Part shown: piece by piece, positions 16,189 through 25,089 of the stretch | Position numbering within the stretch: position 1 is the stretch's first letter | How the letters are laid out: the number at the start of each line of letters is the position of its first letter | Source of the DNA: a bacterium | GTDB lineage: Bacteria; Vulcanimicrobiota; Vulcanimicrobiia; Vulcanimicrobiales; Vulcanimicrobiaceae | Direction: 5' to 3' | DNA: 32,213 nt | Assembly (NCBI GenBank): GCA_021794175.1 | Contig: JAJYRI010000018.1 | Coordinates: 1-32,213 of the forward strand | Program-made: the position numbers and the translations under genes | Notes under the pieces: model-generated | The model's input: only the letters and a program-made list of their open reading frames with translations | What the model was told of the DNA's origin: nothing | Databases searched by the model: none

Positions 16189-16754
16189 AATCGATCGTAC
16201 GATGTGCCTGGGCCAACAGCGATCTCTCGATTCCCTATCATGACGGAGAGTGGGGCGTCCCCTCGCACGACGATCGACACCTCTTCGAGATGCTCGTGTT
16301 GGAAGGCGCTCAAGCAGGTTTAAGCTGGGAGACTATCCTGCGCAAACGAGAAGCGTACCGCCGTCGGTACGAGAATTTTGAACCCGAGATCGTCGCCGGC
16401 TTCGGTGCGCGACAGATCGAAGCGATGATCTCCGACGCAGGCTTAGTACGGAACCGACGGAAGATCGAATCGAGCATCGAGAATGCGCGTGCGTATATCG
16501 AGATTGCGCGAACCCATGGATCGTTTTCGCAATGGCTCTGGGCGTACGTCGACGGGCGACCAATCGTCACCCATCGGCCCCGCGGCGAAGCATTGCCGGC
16601 GAGTACCGAGCTCTCAACGCGGATCGGAAAGGATCTGCACGCGCGCGGCTTCCGTTTTGTCGGCCCCACGATCGTCTATTCGTACCTCCAAGCGGTCGGC
16701 ATCGTCGACGACCATAGTGCCGACTGCTTTCGCGCCGAAGCGAGCGCAAAGTAG
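16185..16754 (+). CDS. tag: DNA-3-methyladenine glycosylase I
   Basis: A 189-residue Tag-family base-excision enzyme that removes 3-methyladenine from alkylated DNA. It has RCAWANSDLSIPYHDGEWG at the N-terminus, EGAQAGLSWETILRKREAYR (40-59), NRRKIESSIENA and GFRFVGPTIVYSYLQAVGIVDDH. The structural zinc ligands are all present: C7, H19, H177 and C181, matching C4, H17, H175 and C179 of E. coli Tag. The length is normal. Its ATG overlaps the hydrolase stop, making it the last gene of a three-gene unit; expression would be tied to the hydrolases unless an internal promoter exists. Confidence 0.95.
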   Translation: MKSIVRCAWANSDLSIPYHDGEWGVPSHDDRHLFEMLVLEGAQAGLSWETILRKREAYRRRYENFEPEIVAGFGARQIEAMISDAGLVRNRRKIESSIENARAYIEIARTHGSFSQWLWAYVDGRPIVTHRPRGEALPASTELSTRIGKDLHARGFRFVGPTIVYSYLQAVGIVDDHSADCFRAEASAK

Positions 16755-16819
16755 AGGAGCCTTCGAGCGGGCGTTTAACGTTGCGCCTCCTATCGCACTT
16801 CTTTATGAAAGGTCTCTCC

Positions 16820-17578
16820 GTGAAAACGCTCCTACGATGCAGCGCGCTTTTTCTTGTTGTTTTCGCGCTCGCGCGCCCGGCCGGCGCTGCGACCACGCGT
16901 ATCGAGGTACGCGCGCTCCTCGTAAACGGGACGCACGTCGAGAACGGCAGTACGTCGACGGTCTCGTTGGCACCGGCGCCGATGCTCCGGGTAACGACCT
17001 CCGAGAAGCGATGGGCGCTCTTCGCCGAGTTCACTTCATCGCTCGGCCATACGCCGGTCAGTTCGACGGACGCGTTTAATCCTGGCCCGACGAACATCCA
17101 AGCATCCTATCTCAACGCCGCGTTGCGTTATCGCATCAACCCGATGACTTCCATTGGGATCGGGGAAACGATCATCAATCAAGATTCGAATTACCCGCCG
17201 AACGGGTTCTTCGGCGAACCCTTCGCACAGGCATCACGCCTAGTCGGAATGCGCTACGAGATTCGAAGCGAGATTTATTCGACCATCCACTCGCGGTGGC
17301 ACGTCGATCTTGCCGTCAATCCGCACCTCTCCGCGAACCTCGTTCAGTACGAACCGACCAACGATGCCGATGGTGACGAAGGCGTCAGGTTCTCCGCCCC
17401 CGAGGTTGGTTCGCAAGTGGACGCCTCGCTCTCCAATCGCGTTCGCAATCGTCGCTATTCGCTCACCTATGGGATTCGGTACATCAACCTCTCGATGTTC
17501 TTCCCCTATCACCAGCTCGCCGATCGCGATGCCGTGGTCATTCCATTTATCGGCATCGCTCGTTCGTTCGGGCACTAG
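16820..17578 (+). CDS. Secreted protein of unknown function
   Basis: About 252 residues beginning with a signal peptide (MKTLLRCSALFLVVFALARPAGA, then ATTRIEVR). The mature part alternates polar and hydrophobic residues (AALRYRINPMTSIGIGETII, RRYSLTYGIRYINLSMFF), suggesting beta strands and perhaps an outer-membrane barrel, but the C-terminus (FGH) is not a classic barrel end. GTG 16820 is preferred because AAAGG lies about 7 bases upstream; ATG 16805 in the same frame adds only MKGLS. I recognise no family. It is followed after 32 bases by another secreted unknown on the same strand. Confidence 0.65.
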   Translation: MKTLLRCSALFLVVFALARPAGAATTRIEVRALLVNGTHVENGSTSTVSLAPAPMLRVTTSEKRWALFAEFTSSLGHTPVSSTDAFNPGPTNIQASYLNAALRYRINPMTSIGIGETIINQDSNYPPNGFFGEPFAQASRLVGMRYEIRSEIYSTIHSRWHVDLAVNPHLSANLVQYEPTNDADGDEGVRFSAPEVGSQVDASLSNRVRNRRYSLTYGIRYINLSMFFPYHQLADRDAVVIPFIGIARSFGH

Positions 17579-17610
17579 GAGCTCTGCCGGGCGACCCGAA
17601 CGGAGGACGG

Positions 17611-18087
17611 ATGCTTGCATCGCTTGCGCTGGTAGCGGCGGTCGTCGCCCCGGCAAAATCCTCGAACGCGTTCCTCACCGATTTCGCCGGCTCGTGGCGC
17701 TGTAGCGCGAAGGGCGAGCAGCCCTCGCTCTGGCGCATCGGCCGCGTTCCCGGCAGCCGTTGGGTACGCGTCGACTGGGGCATTCGCCCCGACGGCCTTC
17801 CGAGCGGGAGTGCGTTTGTCGGATACATCCCGGCGCGCGGAATCTGGGTCTATCGCGATTTTCACGGTGGCGGTAGTTACGCGAACATGCATGGTACCCG
17901 CGCGAGCGACGGCACCTGGAGCTGGAGCGGCCCGTTCTATCCCTACTCGGCTGCGCGCGGGAGCGCACCGCTCTCCGGCCGTATTACCTGGAAACGCAGC
18001 GATGCGAGGCACGTCGTACGCACCTTCGCATCGTTGGAACGCGGCACGCTCGTGCCGCACGGCGGTGACGTTTGCACCGCGCAGTAA
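17611..18087 (+). CDS. Small secreted protein of unknown function
   Basis: A 158-residue protein. Its N-terminus (MLASLALVAAVVAPAKSSNA) looks like a short signal peptide without a strong basic region. The body is rich in Trp, Gly and Tyr (GSWRCSAKGEQPSLWRIG, RVDWGIRP, WVYRDFHGGGSY, GTWSWSGPFYPY), typical of a lipocalin- or DUF1579-like beta barrel that reads 'GSW.C' near the start, but no confident family. Two Cys (about residues 31 and 155) could form a disulfide. Its stop is 3 bases from the stop of the convergent cytochrome gene. Confidence 0.6.
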   Translation: MLASLALVAAVVAPAKSSNAFLTDFAGSWRCSAKGEQPSLWRIGRVPGSRWVRVDWGIRPDGLPSGSAFVGYIPARGIWVYRDFHGGGSYANMHGTRASDGTWSWSGPFYPYSAARGSAPLSGRITWKRSDARHVVRTFASLERGTLVPHGGDVCTAQ

Positions 18088-18090
18088 CGT

Positions 18091-18585
18091 TTACTTTGCG
18101 ACTGCCTTCACATCGGCGACCGTAACCGGACTCGCTGCGTTCCCCCACGACGAACGGACGTAGGAGATGACGGCGGCGATATCCGCATTCGATAACGTCG
18201 ATCCCCACGGCGGCATCATGCCGTTGTAGCTCTTGCCTTTCACGGTAATCGCACCTTTGAGGCCGTACTTCACGATGTGAATAACCTTCGTTGCATTACC
18301 GGTAACCGTCGGGTTTCCGGCGAGCGGAGGAAAGGCTCCGGCGACGCCTTCGCCCGTTGCTTGATGACAGCTCGCGCAGTTGGTGTTGTAGACCGACGCT
18401 CCCGCGGTATTCGCCGCTGCTGCCGGGCTCGTCGCCGCCATTGGGCTACCGGCCGGCGATGCTGCCGCCGAGCTTTGCGGTGCGGTGCCGGTGGATGATG
18501 AAGAGCTCGTCGTGCTCTTCGAGCATGCGGAGAGGGCGAACAGCAAGCCCGCCGCAACGAAACCGATTTTTCGGAGTGAACTCAT
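18091..18585 (-). CDS. Lipoprotein c-type cytochrome
   Basis: A 164-residue protein with lipobox LSAC (Cys21) and a long Ser/Ala/Thr tether (22-62). A single class I cytochrome c domain follows: heme site CASCH (C70, C73, H74), PPLAGNP near 86, and the axial Met in YNGMMPPWG (M123 or M124). It resembles small cytochromes (CccA-like) that shuttle electrons to terminal oxidases from the membrane surface. AAGGAG lies about 12 bases before ATG 18585. It is transcribed toward the secreted-protein pair and away from aceB; no oxidase subunits are nearby. Confidence 0.9.
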   Translation of the reverse strand: MSSLRKIGFVAAGLLFALSACSKSTTSSSSSTGTAPQSSAAASPAGSPMAATSPAAAANTAGASVYNTNCASCHQATGEGVAGAFPPLAGNPTVTGNATKVIHIVKYGLKGAITVKGKSYNGMMPPWGSTLSNADIAAVISYVRSSWGNAASPVTVADVKAVAK

Positions 18586-18666
18586 ATTCTATCGGCGCTC
18601 CTTTACGCTTAGTACCCCTACGCGTAGCGGTGCCGATTTGCCTGCTGCGGGTGGGGCGTCGGCGTT

Positions 18667-18759
18667 CTAATTATCGTGGCGTACCGTGGGCCAAACGGCG
18701 GCCAGCGAAGCGCGCGGCTCTTGACAGAGGCGAATGGGAAGATCGTCTTCGTACGGCAT
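18667..18759 (-). CDS. Possible small ORF, 30 residues
   Basis: Just downstream of aceB on the same strand, ATG 18759 opens a 30-residue frame (MPYEDDLPIRLCQEPRASLA..., ending VRHDN). The residues look protein-like and the frame stays open back to the end of aceB, though without an ATG, GTG or TTG before TTG 18765. No Shine-Dalgarno is evident. It could be a small protein, the remnant of a longer gene, or chance. This sits in the 214-base gap between the cytochrome gene and aceB, where I see nothing else convincing. Confidence 0.25.
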   Translation of the reverse strand: MPYEDDLPIRLCQEPRASLAAVWPTVRHDN

Positions 18760-18799
18760 TCCCAACGGGTTGCGAAAGCGCGACCTACGGCGCAGCTCG

Positions 18800-20305
18800 C
18801 TAACGCGGATCGAAGGCGCCGGTAAGAATCATCTGCTCGGCGAGCAGGCGTGCGCGCCGATAGCGGGCGATCTCCTCGCGCGAACTCTGCGGCGGGAGCG
18901 AGGTGAGAATCACGTCGAGCTCTTCGTCGAAAGCGTCGGCGAGCGAGCGTGGCGTATAATCGCCCGGGAAACGCAACCGCTGCGCGATCATGAGCCGGTA
19001 GATGCGGTCGGTCGCGAGATCTTCCATGTAGCCGTCGATCAAACTCGCGCCGCGTCCGTCGAGAACGCCCTTCCGATAGCGGATCACCGTGCGAATTGCG
19101 GCGCGCGTTCCTTCCAGCGTCGTCGTCCCGACGCCGACCGGCGCCGGACGCAGATCGGGGTGAAGCTCGGCATCGGGATCGCGAAACGTCAGCTGATTCG
19201 GTTCGGGAAATTGGGCGACGGCGATCGCGTTTTGGTCCGGGTGCCCCGTCCACGCACCGTCCATCCCGCAGAGCGCTTCGTTCCGTTTGTCACGCTCGAG
19301 AACGTCGAGCGCGCGGGCGTTCAGCGCGGCATCCTCGCGGCTGGGGTACAGCGCGGTCATGCCGCCGATCGCCAGCGCACCGTGCCGATGGCAGATCTGC
19401 GGTAAAAGCGTCCGGAGATTTTGGAAAAACGCGACGTCGAGCGGAATCGTATTACGGTCCGGCAGAACCCAGCGAGGATCGTTGAGATTGAAGTGGATCA
19501 GCGACGCCATATAATCCCATCGGCCGAGGTTTAACCCCAGGATCGAACCGCGCAGATTGTAGAGAAATTCTTCGATTTCGTAGGCGAGCGGATGGGCCTC
19601 GACCAATGCCATGCAAGAGATCGCGCTCTCCGGCCAACCGCGCGCGGCGGTGACGGCGGCAAAGAGATCGCGCCAGAAGAGTGCCTCTTCGGCGGATTCG
19701 CTTTTGGGAATATAGAGCAGAAGTCCGTGCGGTAGCTCGGCGAGCTCGAGCGAATATGCTAAAAGGGCGACGTCGAAAACCGAGGCGCTCGCCAATTCCT
19801 CATCGATGATACCCGCTTGTGAAAGGTGCAGCGGGCGAACGCGTGTCCAGACGACCGCATCGCGCCGTGCGATCCTTACCGTTTTCCCGCGCTTGCGATC
19901 TTCGTAGGTCAGCGTTCCGCGTAACGCCGCCGCGACGTTGCGATGGCCGAGGAGAAGATGCTCCCACTCGTTGACCATCGAATCTTCGAGATCGAGCATG
20001 ATCCCGGGCGCGCCGGAATTAATCATTTTCACGACGAGTTCGGCGTCGTCGGCAGGGCCGGTCATTTGATTGCGTTGATCGCTCGCCCATGCGGGAAGCT
20101 CGATCCGCCAATCCGTGCTCGTAGCGGCCGACGGCGGCAGATAGTCGGGGAGATCGCCCGCATGGGCGCGCGCGAGCCGCTCGGCGCGCGCGCGAACCAG
20201 ACGTTGTTGTTCGGGGGTAAAGCGCCGATGGAGCGGGAGAAAGAAGTCGGCGAAACCCTCGGCGAGATCGGCTTTTAGGTCGAACCCGGGTGCGGCGACG
20301 TTCAC
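18800..20305 (-). CDS. aceB: Malate synthase A
   Basis: A 501-residue malate synthase that condenses glyoxylate and acetyl-CoA, the second step of the glyoxylate shunt. It has [19 protein letters not shown] (about 90-108), WTRVRPLHL with the active-site Arg, [61 protein letters not shown] with the expected catalytic-region Asp, and [21 protein letters not shown] near the C-terminus. The length fits the A isoform (about 530 in E. coli), not the 720-residue G form. It starts with GTG 20305 overlapping aceA's TGA, so it is translationally coupled to isocitrate lyase. No aceK follows. Confidence 0.95.
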   Translation of the reverse strand: MNVAAPGFDLKADLAEGFADFFLPLHRRFTPEQQRLVRARAERLARAHAGDLPDYLPPSAATSTDWRIELPAWASDQRNQMTGPADDAELVVKMINSGAPGIMLDLEDSMVNEWEHLLLGHRNVAAALRGTLTYEDRKRGKTVRIARRDAVVWTRVRPLHLSQAGIIDEELASASVFDVALLAYSLELAELPHGLLLYIPKSESAEEALFWRDLFAAVTAARGWPESAISCMALVEAHPLAYEIEEFLYNLRGSILGLNLGRWDYMASLIHFNLNDPRWVLPDRNTIPLDVAFFQNLRTLLPQICHRHGALAIGGMTALYPSREDAALNARALDVLERDKRNEALCGMDGAWTGHPDQNAIAVAQFPEPNQLTFRDPDAELHPDLRPAPVGVGTTTLEGTRAAIRTVIRYRKGVLDGRGASLIDGYMEDLATDRIYRLMIAQRLRFPGDYTPRSLADAFDEELDVILTSLPPQSSREEIARYRRARLLAEQMILTGAFDPR

Positions 20306-21609
20306 GCGCCGACGGCGATCTGGACGGCGGAGTCGTAGAACTGCTCGCTCTCGGTCGAGCCGTGGAGTGCGGTGGTCGACGATTGCCCTTCGCTCACCAC
20401 CGAGGCAACCTCATCGAAATATCCGGTCCCGACTTCGCGTTGATGGCGCGTTGCCGTGTATCCGAATGCTTCGGCGGCGAACTCGGCTTGTTGGAACTCC
20501 GCATACGCGCTCATGCCGCGTTCTTTGAAATCGTGCGCGAGCGTAAAGAAACTGTGGTTGAGAGCGTGGAAGCCCGCAAGCGTGATGAACTGGAACTTAT
20601 ATCCCATCGCGTTGAGACGGTCGCGGAACTCCGAGATCGTCGTATCGTCGAGTTTGCGTTTCCAGTTAAACGACGGCGAGCAGTTGTAGGCGAGCAATTT
20701 CCCCGGATAACGCGCGTGAATCGCGTCGGCGAACTGCTTGGCTTCCTCGAGATTCGGCTCCGACGTTTCAACCCAGAGCAGGTCGGCGTGCGGTGCGTAA
20801 GCGAGGCCGCGGGCGATCGAGGCCTCGATGCCGTTGCGAACGCGGAAGAAACCCTCGCTCGTACGCTCGCCGGTACAGAAGGCTTTGTCGCGCGGATCGA
20901 TATCGCTCGTGACCATCTGCGCGGCCATCGCATCGGTGCGGGCGATGATAATCGTCGGCACGTCCAAAACGTCGGCCGCCAATCGCGCCGAGATCAGGTG
21001 GCGCACCGCCTGTTGCGTCGGAATGAGGACTTTACCGCCGAGGTGTCCGCATTTTTTCTCGCTGCTGAGCTGATCTTCGAAGTGAACCCCGGCGGCGCCA
21101 GCCTCGATCATCGCCTTCATGAGTTCGAAAACATTGAGCGCACCGCCGAAACCCGCTTCGGCATCGGCGACGATCGGCAGATAGGATTCCGGCCCGCCCT
21201 TGCCCTCGAGCGATTCGATTTGGTCGTGCCGGGCAAGCGCGCTGTTCAGGCGCTTCACGAGGGTCGGCACGCTATTGACCGGGTAGAGCGACTGGTCGGG
21301 ATAGACCTGTCCGCTGACGTTGGCATCTGCGGCGACCTGCCAGCCGCTGCAGTAGAGCGCCTTGAGCCCGGCTTTGGCGGCCTGAATCGCTTGTCCGCCG
21401 GTCATCGTGCCGAGCGCGGCGACCGGCTCGGATTCGTGCAGGCTCGCCCAGAGGCGGGAGGCACCGAGACGCGCCAGGGTCTGTTCGACGACCACGCTGC
21501 CCTGCAGGCGGACGACTTCTTCGGGGCGGTAACGTCGCTCGATGCCCTTCCAGCGATTGGCGGTGGCCCAGTCGGCGGCGATGGCGGCGGCTCTACGATC
21601 GATGCTCAC
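20302..21609 (-). CDS. aceA: Isocitrate lyase
   Basis: A 435-residue enzyme splitting isocitrate into glyoxylate and succinate, allowing growth on acetate or fatty acids. Family blocks are RWKGIERRY near the start, [58 protein letters not shown] with catalytic C187, ARTDA, and [18 protein letters not shown] 21609 is chosen over the upstream ATG 21657 because residues before VSIDRRAAA are not family-like and the region is packed with regulatory repeats; GGGGAGG lies about 13 bases upstream, a long spacing. It leads the aceA-aceB operon from a strong promoter at 21713-21741. Confidence 0.96.
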   Translation of the reverse strand: MSIDRRAAAIAADWATANRWKGIERRYRPEEVVRLQGSVVVEQTLARLGASRLWASLHESEPVAALGTMTGGQAIQAAKAGLKALYCSGWQVAADANVSGQVYPDQSLYPVNSVPTLVKRLNSALARHDQIESLEGKGGPESYLPIVADAEAGFGGALNVFELMKAMIEAGAAGVHFEDQLSSEKKCGHLGGKVLIPTQQAVRHLISARLAADVLDVPTIIIARTDAMAAQMVTSDIDPRDKAFCTGERTSEGFFRVRNGIEASIARGLAYAPHADLLWVETSEPNLEEAKQFADAIHARYPGKLLAYNCSPSFNWKRKLDDTTISEFRDRLNAMGYKFQFITLAGFHALNHSFFTLAHDFKERGMSAYAEFQQAEFAAEAFGYTATRHQREVGTGYFDEVASVVSEGQSSTTALHGSTESEQFYDSAVQIAVGA

Positions 21610-21639
21610 GGTGCGGTTCAATCCTCCCCTGTTCCTACA

Positions 21640-21703
21640 TTGGATGAAAGCAAACATCCATTTGGATCGATCTATTGGATGACATCGAATGAATCGTTGG
21701 ATG
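21640..21703. repeat. Four TTGGAT direct repeats in the aceA leader
   Basis: On the plus strand TTGGATG or TTGGATC begins at 21640, 21662, 21675 and 21697, so starts are 22, 13 and 22 bases apart. The second copy is also half of a small palindrome, ATCCAttTGGAT (21656-21667). All lie between the predicted transcription start (near 21706) and the aceA GTG, so they could be operators that block elongation or repeated elements (AUCCAA) in the leader RNA. Confidence 0.6.
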
Positions 21704-21712
21704 TATGCCAAC

Positions 21713-21741
21713 GTTATACAAAAGTCGAGACGCTATGTCAA
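21713..21741 (-). promoter_or_regulatory. Sigma-70-type promoter of aceA-aceB
   Basis: On the minus strand, TTGACA (21741-21736) and TATAAC (21718-21713) are separated by exactly 17 bases, a near-consensus housekeeping promoter. Transcription would start near 21706 and give a leader of about 97 bases before aceA. Confidence 0.8.
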
Positions 21742-21754
21742 TATAGCGCCTCGA
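21725..21754. promoter_or_regulatory. 30-bp near-palindrome centred on the aceA -35 box
   Basis: Arms TCGAGACGCTAT (21725-21736) and ATAGCGCCTCGA (21743-21754) are inverse complements at 11 of 12 positions around GTCAAT. The -35 hexamer (21736-21741) is at the centre, so a dimer bound here would exclude RNA polymerase. This is a strong candidate operator for glyoxylate-shunt repression. Confidence 0.65.
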
Positions 21755-21788
21755 CAATTTCCCAAGCGAGCCGATGGTGCTCTCGAAC

Positions 21789-24700
21789 CTAACCTTCCGG
21801 TAAGCGGAGGGATGGACGTGCGGTGAGGTCGGGACGAATCTCCACGTGCGCAGCGAGGCTGCGATCCATGAGCTCCAATGCGCGATCGAGTTGCGGATCG
21901 CGATCGTTGCGATAATCGTGCGGTGCGATGTCGACGTCGTAATCGGGATCGGTTCCGTAGTTTTCGACGTTCCAGCCGACATCGACGAACCAAAACGAGT
22001 ACTCGGGTTGCGTCGTGACCGTCCCGTCGACGAGGTGATGGTAGGGATTGATACCGATGACGCCGCCCCACGTTCTCTTTCCGACGAGCGGTCCGAGTTT
22101 GTAGAGTTTGAATGCGTGGCTGAAAATATCGCCGTCAGAACCGGCAAATTGGTTGGTGATGCCGACGATCGGTCCGCCGACCGACTCCGGCGGATACGGC
22201 TCGACCGGCCCGTAGCGCGAGACATCGAAGCCGATGCGTTTTCGGTTGAGTTTTTCCAGCAGTAGCGGCGATACGTGGCCGCCGCGATTATAGCGAATAT
22301 CGACGATGAGCCCGCGCTTATCGAATTCGCTGAGATATCCGCGATGGAACTCCGCGAAACCCCACGGTCCCATATCGGGGACGTGCAGGTAGCCGACCGC
22401 GCCGCCGCTCTTCTCGGCGACATATCGGCGGTTCCGTTCGACCCACGCGCGATAGCGCAACGGCGCTTCGCCGGCGAGCGTTTTCACGACGATCGTGCGC
22501 TCGTCGCCGCGCTTGTTCATCATGCCGAGCGCGACCTCGGTGCCCGCGGTATTCACCAGCAAGCGATCGGGCGTGAGCTCGGCGGTGAGGCGCGTCCCGG
22601 CAATCGCGATTAAGAGATCGCCTTCGCGTACGTCGAGCCCCGGCTCTGCAAGGGGTGAATCGGCGTTGCGATCCCACGAGTCGCCGCGATAGATGCGCTC
22701 GATGCGGTAGCCTTTGCGTTCTTCGTCCCAACGGTAATCGGCGCCAAGAAAACCGCGCCGATATTGCGGCGGAACGCGCAGATCGCCGCCCATCTCGTAG
22801 GCGTGCGAGGTGCCGAGCTCTCCGTGCATCTCCCAGATGAGATCGGAGAGCTCGCTGCGCGTACGCACGCGTGGGAGCACGGCCTTATAGCGGTCGTAGA
22901 CGCGATCCCAATCGACGTCGCTCAAGTCGGCGACCCAGAATTGTTCGGTTTGCAGACGCCATGCCTCGCGATACATCTGCGCCCACTCTTCTTGCGGACG
23001 CACTTCGACGCTCGCGCGGTCGCAATCGATGAAACCACTCTTGCGTCCCGGTTCGGAAGGGGCTTTGCCGTCATCCTCTTCGTCGGGAAGATCTCCGAGC
23101 GCATCGATAACGCGCAGACGTGTCCCGGTGGAATAGAGCAGCGTGCGGCCGTCGGGGCCGAGGCGCATCTCGTCGACGTCGCGGGCGAGCGTTGCGCAAC
23201 GCTGTTGTTCGAAATCGTATGCAAGCAGCAGGCCCCCACCGTGCTCGTCGTCATCGCCGCCCTGCGGTGCGATACCGCGGATCGCATGGCGCGTGAAGAG
23301 CACGCGGCCTTTTACTGCCAGCAATTCGCCGTAGTTGCCCTCATCGACGGGGAACGCCAGCATCCGTCCGGCGATGCCGTCGAAATCGATCTCGATATCG
23401 GGTTGCTTTTCGTCCTTTTTGTCGCGCTCGTCTTCGTGATGGTCGTGATGGTCGCGATGAACCGGTTTCGGTTTCGGGACGAAGGGCGAGGGCACGTCGC
23501 TGCGCAGAGCGATCGCGTACGGGCGCTCCGCTTGGGGGAAGCCGAGATCGAATTGCAGCGCATCGTAGAGCGGCCGGAAATCGCGCGACGCGATGCAGTA
23601 GAGATATTTGCCGTCGGGATCCCAATGCGGCGATCGATCGACGCGCAGCGCAGTCGTGACGTCGTGGATCTTTCCGGATTTCACTTTCACGATGCGCACG
23701 ATCGAAGAATTCGAGTTCGGCGACCAAGAATAAGCGATATAACGCCCGTCGGGTGAGTACGCGATCCCCGATATCGGGCGCCCGAGGCTGCGGTCGAGCG
23801 TGCGGATCGTATTCTCCGAGAGATCGAGCACGCAGAGTTCGTGACGATGATTCGAAAATGCCAACGTTTCGCCGTTGGGAGAGAGCTCGAATTCGATCGG
23901 ACGCCCGATGTCGCCGACGGTGAGTAATTTCGGCTCGTCGTTCTCTCCGGTATCCCAGCGAGCGATCTGTTCGTATCCCTTACGATCGGTGACGCCGACG
24001 AGATGCTTCCCGTCGCGCATCCAGCGCAGGAGCCGAATGCGCGAACGACTGCCCTCGCCGTACCGCACGACCGGCCCTTCGAAAAGCGGCATCGAGAACG
24101 CTTGTCCGCGCGATACGAAGGCGACGTGCGTCCCGGCCGGGGAGCTTTCGAAATCTTCCAGCATCTCCGAGGCGTCGTCGAAGCGGCGGACGCTCTGCGG
24201 TGCAGAGGAATGCGTGGAGATCTCGATCGTCCGCGTGGTGCGCTCGAGCGTATCGAAAAGCGCGATGGTGCCGCCGACGCCGTAGACGATGCGGCTGCCG
24301 TCGGTGGATGGGAAGCGCGCGTAATACTCCGAGTCGTTACTCTCGGCGCGAAGATCGCTACCGTCGGGCGTACAGGAATAGATCTTGCCGATACCTTCGT
24401 GATCGGTCAAAAGATAGATGCGTTCGCCGATCCACATCGGCCAGACCGGGTTGCCGGCGGGAAGCGGAAGGCGTTCGAAATCGCCGTTTCCGGCCGCATC
24501 GATCCAAATTTCGCCCGCGGTGCCGCCGCGGTACCGTTTCCAGCGTGCAGGGTCGTCGGCGTTGCGTCCGATCGCGGTGCGACCGCGCTCGTCGCGCGAG
24601 AGCGCTCGGACGTGTCCGAGCCGTAACTCCTGCGGTGTCCCCCCGGCGGCGGAGATGGAGAACGCGCGCATCTCGCGCTCGTACCACGCCGACGGATTGG

Positions 24701-25013
24701 CGGAGAAATAGATCTCGCTACCGTCGCTGCTCCAACCGGAGATCGAAGCAAGCGTTGCGCCGAGAAAGGTCAACCGCGTCGGGACGCCGCCTTCGGCGGG
24801 CATGACGTAGAGCTCGGGGTTGCCGTCGTCGTTGGAGATGAAGGCAATCGAGCGGGCGTCGGGAGAGAGCCGCGGGAAGGTTGCCGATCCGAACCCGGTG
24901 GTGAGGCGACGGGCCGAGCCGCCCTCGAGCGGGACGCTCCAAAGATCGTCCTCGCAGACGAAGACGAGAAGATTTCCCGCGATGGTGGGATAGCGATAGT
25001 AACCTTGACTCAT
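21789..25013 (-). CDS. Tricorn protease homologue
   Basis: 1074 residues, matching Thermoplasma tricorn (about 1070). The N-terminal 640 residues are two beta-propellers full of WD/TolB-like blades (LSPDARSIAFISNDDGNPELY, YSPDGRYIAYSW). The C-terminal core has a PDZ-like segment (about 790-880) and an S41-type catalytic region. The tetrad is visible: S736-H737 in GTSHAYEMGG, nucleophile S959 in AGSDGD, and E1017 in NVENYGTDPD. It degrades peptides from upstream proteases in the cytoplasm; no signal peptide is present. A His/Asp/Glu/Lys-rich insert (about 515-540, VHRDHHDHHEDERDKKDEK) lies between propeller blades. The start ATG 25013 begins MSQGYYRYPTIAGN, as in homologues; earlier codons are not family-like. 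Confidence 0.95.
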   Translation of the reverse strand: MSQGYYRYPTIAGNLLVFVCEDDLWSVPLEGGSARRLTTGFGSATFPRLSPDARSIAFISNDDGNPELYVMPAEGGVPTRLTFLGATLASISGWSSDGSEIYFSANPSAWYEREMRAFSISAAGGTPQELRLGHVRALSRDERGRTAIGRNADDPARWKRYRGGTAGEIWIDAAGNGDFERLPLPAGNPVWPMWIGERIYLLTDHEGIGKIYSCTPDGSDLRAESNDSEYYARFPSTDGSRIVYGVGGTIALFDTLERTTRTIEISTHSSAPQSVRRFDDASEMLEDFESSPAGTHVAFVSRGQAFSMPLFEGPVVRYGEGSRSRIRLLRWMRDGKHLVGVTDRKGYEQIARWDTGENDEPKLLTVGDIGRPIEFELSPNGETLAFSNHRHELCVLDLSENTIRTLDRSLGRPISGIAYSPDGRYIAYSWSPNSNSSIVRIVKVKSGKIHDVTTALRVDRSPHWDPDGKYLYCIASRDFRPLYDALQFDLGFPQAERPYAIALRSDVPSPFVPKPKPVHRDHHDHHEDERDKKDEKQPDIEIDFDGIAGRMLAFPVDEGNYGELLAVKGRVLFTRHAIRGIAPQGGDDDEHGGGLLLAYDFEQQRCATLARDVDEMRLGPDGRTLLYSTGTRLRVIDALGDLPDEEDDGKAPSEPGRKSGFIDCDRASVEVRPQEEWAQMYREAWRLQTEQFWVADLSDVDWDRVYDRYKAVLPRVRTRSELSDLIWEMHGELGTSHAYEMGGDLRVPPQYRRGFLGADYRWDEERKGYRIERIYRGDSWDRNADSPLAEPGLDVREGDLLIAIAGTRLTAELTPDRLLVNTAGTEVALGMMNKRGDERTIVVKTLAGEAPLRYRAWVERNRRYVAEKSGGAVGYLHVPDMGPWGFAEFHRGYLSEFDKRGLIVDIRYNRGGHVSPLLLEKLNRKRIGFDVSRYGPVEPYPPESVGGPIVGITNQFAGSDGDIFSHAFKLYKLGPLVGKRTWGGVIGINPYHHLVDGTVTTQPEYSFWFVDVGWNVENYGTDPDYDVDIAPHDYRNDRDPQLDRALELMDRSLAAHVEIRPDLTARPSLRLPEG

Positions 25014-25089
25014 AGCCCGAGGGTCTTGGCGATTGCGACAGCCGTTTCCGCTTGCAACGCGCCGCGAAGGATGACGGTTATAGCGGCCT

